DNA from: a virus
Direction: 5' to 3' (one strand)
Length of the DNA: 23,780 nt
IMG/VR virus record: IMGVR_UViG_3300006641_000180
Coordinates: 1 to 23,780 of that record
Shown here: piece by piece, positions 9,072 through 16,377 of the stretch
Layout: each line of letters starts with the position of its first letter
How positions within the stretch are numbered: the stretch's first letter is position 1
Notes under the pieces: model-generated
What the model was told of the DNA's origin: nothing
Seen by the model: the letters and a program-made list of their open reading frames with translations, nothing else
Databases searched by the model: none
Made by a program: the position numbers and the translations under genes

Positions 9072-12000
9072 TTATCTCCTTACGGTTGCGGGTCTAGTTA
9101 CGAAATTACTCATCATAGACTGTTGAAGTGGGCTATTCTTTCTACCCATTTCGCTAGCTACCATTTCGCCTACAACTACCTCAATCTTGCGATTACCACG
9201 GCTGTCAACTGTTTCACGAGTTTCAGCTTTTTCACCACTAAAGTTGTTAACTACCACTTCTACTTTGCCTTGCTGCTGTGGCTGTGCTATAACACCCAGG
9301 TTTCCATCACTATCTCTGCGCAGGGGCATAATGGCCTCTGGGCCTGATTCGCCCATCATACCAACACCCTTGGCAAACTTAAACATGGTCGGCTCTGCTA
9401 CTACACTATTGGTAAACATTCCACCCTTAGCGTACATCTCTATTCCTGTACCAGTGTAGGCTGCACCTTTAGCACGTCGTTCACCACGAAGTACCATCAT
9501 GCTACCTTCACCATTACTCGGTACAAAGTTATTACTCTTACCCATCATAGAACCGGCTGCAGAGTAAATAGCATCAGTTAACCAGTTACCGCCACTACTA
9601 GCAAATCCCTTACCAAACATACTCTCCATCATATTAAGAATTTGCATTCTTATTATAATTCTGGCAATATCTGAGATTACTGAATTAGCTAAGTCTTTAA
9701 AACTTAACTTACCAGTTTCGGCAAATTTCATGAAAGCGTCCGTCATCTTATCGGTAACACCTTCAAATACTGCACCAATTTTTCTAGCCATATCCATTTG
9801 GCTAGTATTATTTTCGTAGTTTAAATCTATTAGCCCTCTAGTAGCATTATATTGATTAGCTATTCCGGTTAAAGCTGTAACATTACGCTCTTTGATTCCG
9901 TCAATTTCTAGTTGTAGATTTTCGGTAATTACATTACCGGCCTGTGCAACCTTTAGTCTCCACTGCAGGGTTTCTTCTGCATTTCTTTGACCTTGGGCAT
10001 AAATTGCACGATCACGCTCCAGTTCAGCGTCACGTAGTGCAAGTAATCTAGTACGCTGATTAAAGTCGTCTTGATTTACAGCACCATTTTGCTGAGCGAT
10101 ATTTAGCTGCTCTTTTTGATAATCTATTTCTTGCTTACGAGCATTGAAGCTGTTCTCTTGAGCTGCTGCATTAACTGCTCCAGCTATATTGTATTTTTGA
10201 ATCAAAGACTCAAATGCTGCAACTTGTGCTTCAATAATTAGTTTCTCTTGCTCATTTTTATTAGTTATTGCACTAGTGGTCTCTAGTCGTGCTTTGTCTA
10301 ACTGTAGTTGTTCGCGAACAGATTGAAGTACCTCTGGCTTTACACCTGCACCTAATAAATCAACTGCGGTAGTTTTTTGCATTAAGGCCGCACTTTTTAG
10401 ATTGTCGATCATAGTTTTATAATCTTTTATCTGTTGTTCTCGTGCAACCGCTGCTTCTTTTGCTCCTACGGTATCTGGATCAAATGCCTTACCTTGTTCC
10501 TCTAGAATTTTGATTTTTTGATTTATATCAGCTACGGAATTTTCAGTTTGTTTATCAATCTGCTTTAATCTGCCTTGCAGAATAACGTCAGCACGTTTAG
10601 CATTTGCTTCTGCATTTGATACAATTACGCTTTGCCTTGCTTGAATAATAGACTGTAAATCCGGAAACTGTGTTAATAGGGACTTCATGCCCTCAACGTC
10701 GCCGGAACCCATAGCTTTAGCCTTAGCCTTGAGAGGATTGAGAGTTTGTGTGTCAAACGTTGTAAGAGCCGTTTGTCTAGCCTCTTCTGTGGCGAATCTA
10801 CCACCCTCTATTCGTTTACGTTCTTCTTCTGCAGCACGTATCTCCATTTGTACGCGCAATAAGTCAACAGAAGTAATTAGATTTTGCTGAACATTGCGTA
10901 GCGAAGTTTCAATATTAATTGCTTCCAGCTGTAACCTAGTGCGTTCACGAATTGTAGTTTCAGTTTCAGCAGGTAGTGCTGCTAGAGTTGCTTGCTTGGC
11001 TTGGTTATTAATCTGTTGTAGTCTTAGTTGGGTTTCTTTTAGAACATAATCAACTCTGGCTAATATTTCTTTGCCCATTTGCTCAGCAGCCAAAGTACCT
11101 AGTTTCTTAAACTCGGGCTGGGCCTTGAGAATCATATCATTCAAAGCTTTTTCCATGCCTGGTAGCATTGCTGACAGTCTTAAAAATTCTGCGCGATTTT
11201 TAGAATAGTCGCCAAGACCTTTTAGATTTTTAACACGTTCTATCTCTTTTGTAATTCTCTCTATTTCTTGGCGCTGCTTAGTAATAGGCTCGTTTATTTG
11301 ATTAAACTGAGTAGCTATGCTAGATAGCTGACTGGCTACCTCAGGCGAGAAATATTCAAGTTTAGTAACTTTATCTAGCACATTTTGAAATTCTACTGGA
11401 GCTGCTAAACTATCCTGAAATGCTTCTTTAAGCGCTACCACTTCTTTAGTAGTGCTTGCTAAGAAAGTTTGCATCTGTGTTGGCTTAAACACAGCATTAC
11501 TAAAATTCAGAAAAGCTTCCTGTGCGGCCTTATTGGTTTCTTTTACATTTTGTGCTAAGGTTTTGCTTTTAGATACAATTTGTTCTACTGAGGAAACTAT
11601 TCTACTGACTTCGGCACCCTTTTTAAGGATGTCTTCATTACTCATGCCAGCAAAAGCTTCCTGGAAGTCTAGTGTTCCTAAACTACCTTTTAGCTTGTTT
11701 TCTAATTCAGTGCGCAACGGGCCTTGTGGCACCGCCTTTACAGAAGCTTCCAATCCACTAGCTATATTTTTGGTGAACTGAGCTTTTAAATTGCCACCCC
11801 ACAGTACCTTTATATTATCAACTATGTGTCTGTCCCACCAGCTAGCGTATTTATCTGCATCTTGTAATGTTTTAACTAAGTTATTAATATCGTTTGATAC
11901 ATTTGTTAGTGCGGTACCATAAGCTATTAGAGCCTGACTATTGAATAGTGAGTTCTTGTACTTTTCATTAACATCAGTAGCGGTTTTAGTAGATTCTTTT

Positions 12001-13742
12001 AGACTATCAATACTAGAGTTAAATGCTTGTACTTGTTTATCATTTGCCGAAAATACACTATCCAGTATCATAAATACTGCTACTGCAGCTTCAACAACCC
12101 ACATAAGTGGACCAAATGCCTGCATAGCAATACCAGCGGCTGTACTTATGGCTATTAGGGCACCTACACCCTTAGTCTTTAACTTATCAAAGGCTCCAAG
12201 ATTTTTACTACTGTCTACTTCTTTGAAGAACGATGACAGTCCTCCTTTAAAGCCTTCTTTTTCTACTTTCTCGCCTACACCAGACAGTAAACTCATACGC
12301 TCCGCTGCAGTAACTCGTTGGCGTGCTATAGATGCGCGCTGCCACTCTTCGCTACCTTTTTTCATATCGCCGTATAGTGCAGTTTCTGCTTGGGCAACTT
12401 GCTTAGTTAAATTTATTCTGTCCTTTTGTGCATCTATAATAGCCTGTGCAGTTTTAGCGTGACGCATATTTGCCTCACTGCCCTCATTCATGCGCTTATT
12501 AACATCAGCTTGAAGTGTGGATAGCTGTCTTGCGGTTAGTTGCTGACCAGACTTCAGTGCTTCTAATATAGAACTCTTGTTCTTATAATTATTATCACTT
12601 GCTATGAACTTTTTAACTGCGTTGTCATAAGTTGTATTGGCTTTCTTTAGATCTTTATCAAGCTGATCAACATTGAACTGCTGCGTAATTCTGCCAACAA
12701 TGTTTTCACCAAATACAGTATTCAAATCTTGTGCAGCTTTGGCAGATGCTTGTGCTGATCTAGAAAGATTTTCTCGCCAACTAGTAATGGCCGGAATTGC
12801 TTGCTTAAATATTTTTGAGGCTATTAGACCTAGTGCTACAACTATAAGTCCGCTGTTTTCCGCAAATAAATTTACAATAGGCTTTAGGCCAGTATTAATA
12901 AGTTCTAAAACTTTTTGCGCTACATTGCTTAGACTAGCTAATAGCTTATCATACGGGTTAGCTGCTGCCGCCAATTCTCCAAACTTATCCTTGCCTTCCT
13001 TAATAACAGCGTTGGCAAATGCTTGACGTTTTTCAAAATCTGTTAAGCTATCAACACTTTTATTTACGCTCTTGGCATAATCTTCAGCAGACTTACCAAC
13101 TTTTGTAAATATGCCTAATTCGTCCAATAGTTCAGGCTCTAGCTTGGTAACACCGCGACTTAAACGACTTAGTGCATCTGTCATGTTTACACCAAGGGCT
13201 TGAGATGCACCCTTAGCTACTTTGCCCAGCTCTAGCAGCTGATCTCTGCTTAGTCCAGCTGCAGTAGCTTTTGTAGTTGCTTCCATAGCTTCTCGTAAGC
13301 TAACAGTACCATCCGTTACAGTAACCAACTGTTTTGCAATACCTCCCAAGGCCATACCACTAGCTGCACCCAACTTGTCCATACCCTGAACCATCATTGT
13401 AGTAGCTTCAGCTTGGCGTAGAGCATTAAACGCGGCGGTAACTGCAAATAAGTTAGCGGCATAGGTAGCATACAGACGAACCAATCCACCAAGACCCTGA
13501 GCTTGGTTAGCAAAGTCTCTGGCTTCTGCCCCGGTGGCACCCATGCTGCCACGACCACGCCCGTATTCTATATTTTCACCAGCTTCGCGCTGACGACGAG
13601 CAGCAGGCTTCATGGCCCTCTCAGCAAGCTGAGCTGCCTTAGTAAGACTTCTATTTAATTCTTTTGCTTCTTCATTGCGCTTTTTCAAGCTGCCACTATC
13701 ATCATTAACACTTAAGTTAATGTCTATTTGCTTTCCTGCCAT
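9072..13742 (-). CDS. Tail tape measure protein
   Basis: This protein sets tail length, fills the tube and is ejected with the DNA. It is the longest gene of the tail block (1556 aa). It is mostly helical and Lys/Glu/Ala/Gln-rich with long coiled-coil stretches (about 330-480 and 820-1300). Two hydrophobic regions lie near residues 293-318 and 525-575 and could cross the host membrane. The C-terminal part carries the common MMGESGPEAIMPLRRDSDGNLGV motif near 1463-1485. I see no peptidase or lysozyme motif. At about 0.15 nm per residue the tail would be roughly 230 nm, a general rule and not a measurement. The start has AAGGAG five bases upstream and its own promoter. The stop is five bases before the next start. 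Confidence 0.95.
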   Translation of the reverse strand: MAGKQIDINLSVNDDSGSLKKRNEEAKELNRSLTKAAQLAERAMKPAARRQREAGENIEYGRGRGSMGATGAEARDFANQAQGLGGLVRLYATYAANLFAVTAAFNALRQAEATTMMVQGMDKLGAASGMALGGIAKQLVTVTDGTVSLREAMEATTKATAAGLSRDQLLELGKVAKGASQALGVNMTDALSRLSRGVTKLEPELLDELGIFTKVGKSAEDYAKSVNKSVDSLTDFEKRQAFANAVIKEGKDKFGELAAAANPYDKLLASLSNVAQKVLELINTGLKPIVNLFAENSGLIVVALGLIASKIFKQAIPAITSWRENLSRSAQASAKAAQDLNTVFGENIVGRITQQFNVDQLDKDLKKANTTYDNAVKKFIASDNNYKNKSSILEALKSGQQLTARQLSTLQADVNKRMNEGSEANMRHAKTAQAIIDAQKDRINLTKQVAQAETALYGDMKKGSEEWQRASIARQRVTAAERMSLLSGVGEKVEKEGFKGGLSSFFKEVDSSKNLGAFDKLKTKGVGALIAISTAAGIAMQAFGPLMWVVEAAVAVFMILDSVFSANDKQVQAFNSSIDSLKESTKTATDVNEKYKNSLFNSQALIAYGTALTNVSNDINNLVKTLQDADKYASWWDRHIVDNIKVLWGGNLKAQFTKNIASGLEASVKAVPQGPLRTELENKLKGSLGTLDFQEAFAGMSNEDILKKGAEVSRIVSSVEQIVSKSKTLAQNVKETNKAAQEAFLNFSNAVFKPTQMQTFLASTTKEVVALKEAFQDSLAAPVEFQNVLDKVTKLEYFSPEVASQLSSIATQFNQINEPITKQRQEIERITKEIERVKNLKGLGDYSKNRAEFLRLSAMLPGMEKALNDMILKAQPEFKKLGTLAAEQMGKEILARVDYVLKETQLRLQQINNQAKQATLAALPAETETTIRERTRLQLEAINIETSLRNVQQNLITSVDLLRVQMEIRAAEEERKRIEGGRFATEEARQTALTTFDTQTLNPLKAKAKAMGSGDVEGMKSLLTQFPDLQSIIQARQSVIVSNAEANAKRADVILQGRLKQIDKQTENSVADINQKIKILEEQGKAFDPDTVGAKEAAVAREQQIKDYKTMIDNLKSAALMQKTTAVDLLGAGVKPEVLQSVREQLQLDKARLETTSAITNKNEQEKLIIEAQVAAFESLIQKYNIAGAVNAAAQENSFNARKQEIDYQKEQLNIAQQNGAVNQDDFNQRTRLLALRDAELERDRAIYAQGQRNAEETLQWRLKVAQAGNVITENLQLEIDGIKERNVTALTGIANQYNATRGLIDLNYENNTSQMDMARKIGAVFEGVTDKMTDAFMKFAETGKLSFKDLANSVISDIARIIIRMQILNMMESMFGKGFASSGGNWLTDAIYSAAGSMMGKSNNFVPSNGEGSMMVLRGERRAKGAAYTGTGIEMYAKGGMFTNSVVAEPTMFKFAKGVGMMGESGPEAIMPLRRDSDGNLGVIAQPQQQGKVEVVVNNFSGEKAETRETVDSRGNRKIEVVVGEMVASEMGRKNSPLQQSMMSNFVTRPATVRR

Positions 13743-13788
13743 AGATGCTCCTTGGCCTCACTTGGGATGAGATAATTTGTTTGGTACC

Positions 13789-13817
13789 ATTATATCACTG
13801 TGGCCTTGAATTGTCAA
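13789..13817 (-). promoter_or_regulatory. Sigma-70-type promoter for the tape measure gene (P2)
   Basis: On the minus strand, TTGACA (13817-13812) and TATAAT (13794-13789) are separated by exactly 17 bp. The -10 is also extended by TGA directly before it. The promoter starts about 20 bases after the terminator core and would give a leader of about 40 bases ahead of the tape measure start. An 8-bp palindrome, TGGTACCA (13782-13789), covers the expected start site. Confidence 0.92.
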
Positions 13818-13834
13818 ACCAAAAAATTTTATGC

Positions 13835-13871
13835 AATAAAAAACCCGCTAGGTTTTACTTAGCGGGTTTTT
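13835..13871 (-). terminator. Intrinsic terminator overlapping the chaperone stop codon
   Basis: CCCGCTA (13844-13850) and TAGCGGG (13860-13866) form a 7-bp core with a nine-base loop, extended by A/T pairs to about 12 bp. On the minus strand the stem is followed by a run of T residues (TTTTTTATT). The plus strand also reads a T-run after the stem, so it may work both ways. The stop codon of the frameshifted chaperone is in the loop. Confidence 0.9.
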
Positions 13872-14639
13872 CTTGTTGCTTCTTTTGCTTTCTAATCTCA
13901 TCAATTCTGACGGAATCAATCATGTGGATTAATTCTAGGTAAAACCTTTTATCACAGGGCTCAATATCATATGCATCGAATACCTCAAAGATACCGTTTA
14001 TATTTTTACCTAAATAGTTTCCACCCACAAATTCCCACTCATCACGAAGTATTTTGTATATACTCAATGCAATTTGAACTTCAAGTGGAAAGTCGTCAAA
14101 TTCAACTGGTATTTCTTCTTCAACTGGTTCGTTGCCCAACTGCTCGCACATATCAAAATACTGCTCCTTGGTCATGCCAAGATTAGCATTTTGCATATAG
14201 CTTGTTATTTGAGCTTTAGTACTTACTAGTTGCTCTTCGAGAAGTTTCCCAAGTCGTTAACCTTTTCACTTACAAAACTATCAAAGTCACTGCTGTTTTT
14301 CATCAGCATAAGCGCATTTTCTTTGCTGTATGCAAGTTCATCTTCAGGATCGTACTGAGATACATCAACAGGTACTAACAGGTTAATATACTTAAACTTT
14401 AAGCCGCTCCAGCCTTTAATGGCTGCATCAACATACAGCTCTAGGAAAAGATCTTCATTAAACTCCTCTTGAGTTTGGCGACCTTTAAAAGTAGTTTTAG
14501 TAGACTTTTTACGCAGGTTAATCAACCCGTCCCGGCTTAAGTAGTTAATTTCCAGTTTAAATTCTGGAAATCCTGGGTACTCTACTTCGATGGTTTTGCT
14601 TGGTACTAGTAGTGATTTTAGGCTAATTTCTTGTGCCAT
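13855..14639 (-). CDS. Frameshifted tail assembly chaperone, gpGT-like (join across 14244)
   Basis: After a -1 slip at 14244-14250, the first 132 codons of the chaperone are joined to 129 codons of the next frame, giving a product of about 261 aa. In lambda the T part contacts tail tube subunits and the G part binds the tape measure. The second part has family-like features: FPLEVQIALSIYKILRDEWEFVGGNYLGKNINGIFEVFDAYDIE, then DKRFYLELIHMIDSVR. The first ATG in the second frame (14196) has no ribosome binding site, so separate translation is unlikely. The last codons and stop are inside the stem of a terminator, which ends this transcription block. Confidence 0.82.
14226..14639 (-). CDS. Tail assembly chaperone, lambda gpG-like
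   Basis: This 137-aa protein probably coats the tape measure during tail assembly and is absent from the finished virion. It begins MAQEISLKSLLVPSKTIEVEYPGFPEFKLEINYLS and is acidic towards the end (YDPEDELAYSKEN), as in other chaperones of this class. Position between tail tube and tape measure is diagnostic. The ribosome binding site is weak (AAGG with about six bases to the ATG). Near the end, the codons TTG GGA AAC contain the slippery heptamer GGGAAAC, so a fraction of ribosomes should shift into the following frame and make the longer product. Confidence 0.82.
   Translation of the reverse strand: MAQEISLKSLLVPSKTIEVEYPGFPEFKLEINYLSRDGLINLRKKSTKTTFKGRQTQEEFNEDLFLELYVDAAIKGWSGLKFKYINLLVPVDVSQYDPEDELAYSKENALMLMKNSSDFDSFVSEKVNDLGNFSKSN
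14244..14250 (-). other. Programmed -1 frameshift site GGGAAAC
   Basis: The minus strand reads G GGA AAC in the zero frame at codons 130-132 of the first chaperone, which fits the X XXY YYZ rule exactly. lambda uses GGGAAAG at the same place. The -1 frame has a TAA just upstream of the site and is open from the site to 13855. The shifted product therefore continues as LLEEQLVSTKAQITSYM and on into the second frame. I saw only weak pairing downstream and no obvious stimulatory hairpin. Confidence 0.88.
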
Positions 14640-14658
14640 TTTTATCCTTGATTTAACT

Positions 14659-14689
14659 AAAAAGTGGTGCCGGAGATCAGCCCGGCACC
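14659..14689 (-). terminator. Intrinsic terminator after the tail tube gene
   Basis: On the minus strand, GGTGCCGG (14689-14682), an eight-base loop and CCGGCACC (14673-14666) form a perfect GC-rich 8-bp stem, followed two bases later by TTTTT (14663-14659). A smaller hairpin (GCTGT/ACAGC, 14691-14706) stands immediately before it, next to the stop codon. Readthrough must occur for the chaperone genes, because no promoter was seen between here and 14639. Confidence 0.85.
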
Positions 14690-14706
14690 TGCTGTAACGT
14701 CACAGC

Positions 14707-15867
14707 TTAAACTGTTGCGTGATATTCAATAGTGATTTCGTTTGCGGCATCAATATCGAAGTCCGTGCCAGTATAACCTTGTGCATTAAAAGTAATTGTA
14801 GTACTAATAACTTGTTCAGTATTAACTGTAGGAATTTGCAACATAGCTGCGGGAATTTTTAAGTCAACGTGTGTGCCACTAGCTCCGCCCATTTGTACGT
14901 TGATTGCATAATCTGGGTCAATTTCATTAGCAGCATTTGCAAGCAGACCGTTTAACAAACCACCGGTATTTGTGCTGCCACTACGTAAGTATGCAGTTAG
15001 CGTACCTGTTACACTACGTGTACCTGTAAAGTAGGTAATCGGTAGGTTAACAACACCAAGGTTAGCTGGTGTTAGGTATGTTAAGTTGTTGCTTAGTGTA
15101 ATATTACCGCCAGTGATAGGCACTGTATAATCACTACCTGTAAAGTCATTGATTGTGTCATTAACTTGTAGTACAGTTAGCTTATTGGTAATATACTTGG
15201 CGCTTGAGTTCTTTTCCTTGGCATCATTAGTACCAGTGGCCAAGTCGCTGCCAGTTAGTGGTACTTGTGCACTTGCTGGAGCACCTGCGGCAATGTTAAG
15301 TTGACGAATTAGTGAACCTTTACCAGCCCACTGAATGTTGGCGATGGCGTCAATACCAAAGTCAATGGTGGCGCTGTCTAGGGCACAGTTGTCCAATACA
15401 TATGCCAAGTCGTCGAAAATGATGATTAGGCCAAATGCTTGTAGCTGGTGCTTGTTGCTGTTTGCAACGCTTAGGGTGGCTGGATTGCCGTTGGTCCAAG
15501 CTGCGTTAGCTTGACCAATTGCAACAGCCCCGGCAAAAGCATTCCACAAGTAGCCTTCTTCTGCAGTTACATTAGTACCATTGTTAAATGGACGTAAATA
15601 AGTTGAGAAACTGAAGTCGAGTGGTTCTAATGCTGTGTTGAAACTGCGCTGACCGCGAGCAGGTGCTGCACCAGCTTCGTTTAGTGTAACAGTGTCAATT
15701 GTTGTATTTTGACTAAAGGTCATGCCTTCCAAAACTTGAATCTCAAAAGTATTAGTTTCGCTAAACAAGCTGCCAGCATCTTTGTATGCACCGGCTTTTA
15801 CACGACCTTGGCTATCTACGTTGGTAGTAAAGAAAACTCTACTATTACGAATTAAATTAACTGCCAT
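14707..15867 (-). CDS. Major tail tube protein
   Basis: This is the subunit that stacks in hexameric rings to form the tail tube. The 386-aa protein is beta-rich with no Cys cluster. It starts MAVNLIRNSRVFFTTN and ends with TTITFNAQGYTGTDFDIDAANEITIEYHA, which is a common tail tube C-terminal pattern. It is longer than lambda gpV (about 246 aa), and the extra part, roughly residues 205-290, may be an exposed domain. AAGGA lies six bases before the ATG. A 69-base gap separates it from the upstream gene, in which I found no convincing promoter. A clear intrinsic terminator follows the stop, as expected for a gene needed in high copy. Confidence 0.9.
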   Translation of the reverse strand: MAVNLIRNSRVFFTTNVDSQGRVKAGAYKDAGSLFSETNTFEIQVLEGMTFSQNTTIDTVTLNEAGAAPARGQRSFNTALEPLDFSFSTYLRPFNNGTNVTAEEGYLWNAFAGAVAIGQANAAWTNGNPATLSVANSNKHQLQAFGLIIIFDDLAYVLDNCALDSATIDFGIDAIANIQWAGKGSLIRQLNIAAGAPASAQVPLTGSDLATGTNDAKEKNSSAKYITNKLTVLQVNDTINDFTGSDYTVPITGGNITLSNNLTYLTPANLGVVNLPITYFTGTRSVTGTLTAYLRSGSTNTGGLLNGLLANAANEIDPDYAINVQMGGASGTHVDLKIPAAMLQIPTVNTEQVISTTITFNAQGYTGTDFDIDAANEITIEYHATV

Positions 15868-15936
15868 AGTTATTCCTTTTCAATGTATAACCTTGAGCAC
15901 CTTTACTAGACTATTATCTGCGCTGGTGTATCGTGG

Positions 15937-16377
15937 TTATTGAAGTGCATAGCGCACTTCTAAGTTAATTTCGCCAACGCCGTATGGAGCCAGCAAACCT
16001 TCGTCAGTAGTAATACTCTGGATTAAAATTTCCGTTGTTTCCAAATTATTCACCACATCATATTGTAGTACACGATTATTATCAATGCACAATTCCAAGT
16101 CATCTAGTAAATTTTCTAGCTGCTCTTGTGCCTCGTCTTCACTGTGTACATAAACTTTTACGCATACCTGCAACATTCCCCAGGTAAAGTTGCTTGGCAA
16201 GTAGTCGCGGGTTTCACTACCTGGGTGAAGATAAACACACGGAAAATCTTGTACTTCGTCCCAAAATTTTAGCTTTGCATAGCTGTTTTGGAAAAGATTA
16301 GTCTTATACTGTCCGGTACCGTCTATCTCCTTAAACTTTTCGCTTAATGCTTTGACTATACTAGTTCGTCTACTCAT
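15937..16377 (-). CDS. Tail terminator protein (lambda gpU-like)
   Basis: This 146-aa protein probably caps the finished tail tube and joins it to the head. It has the pattern of small tail terminators: an N-terminal helix (SIVKALSEKFKEI), a beta strand with FPCVYLHPGSETRDY, WGMLQVCVKVYVHSEDEAQEQLENLLDDLELCI in the middle, and an ending LLAPYGVGEINLEVRYALQ that is characteristic of the group. The position just before the tail tube gene fits. The start ATG lies in a four-base overlap with the previous stop. A 7-bp perfect inverted repeat covers the last codons. Confidence 0.78.
   Translation of the reverse strand: MSRRTSIVKALSEKFKEIDGTGQYKTNLFQNSYAKLKFWDEVQDFPCVYLHPGSETRDYLPSNFTWGMLQVCVKVYVHSEDEAQEQLENLLDDLELCIDNNRVLQYDVVNNLETTEILIQSITTDEGLLAPYGVGEINLEVRYALQ
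15940..15958 (-). other. Perfect 7-bp inverted repeat at the tail terminator stop codon
   Basis: GAAGTGC and GCACTTC flank a five-base loop and cover the last codons of the tail terminator gene. No T-run follows on the minus strand, so this is not an intrinsic terminator. It could be an RNA processing or stability element ahead of the highly expressed tail tube gene, or chance. Confidence 0.4.

Noticed and set aside
9072-13742. A peptidoglycan hydrolase domain in the tape measure protein
   Set aside because: I looked for M23, lysozyme and transglycosylase motifs and found none; the only visible cell-wall enzyme is the NlpC/P60 domain in the tip fusion.
324-13942. Several plus-strand open frames of 65-173 codons, the largest at 11941-12462
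   Set aside because: All lie opposite long minus-strand genes with clear homology or coding pattern, have Ser/Leu/Cys-rich shadow composition, and show no ribosome binding sites or promoters of their own.
13855-14196. The second chaperone frame as an independent gene starting at the ATG at 14196
   Set aside because: No Shine-Dalgarno precedes this ATG, whereas a correctly phased slippery heptamer joins the frame to the previous gene.
15914-15942. GATAAT as the -10 of a promoter for the tail tube gene
   Set aside because: At 17 bp the -35 position reads AATAAC, which is too far from consensus, and there is no extended -10.
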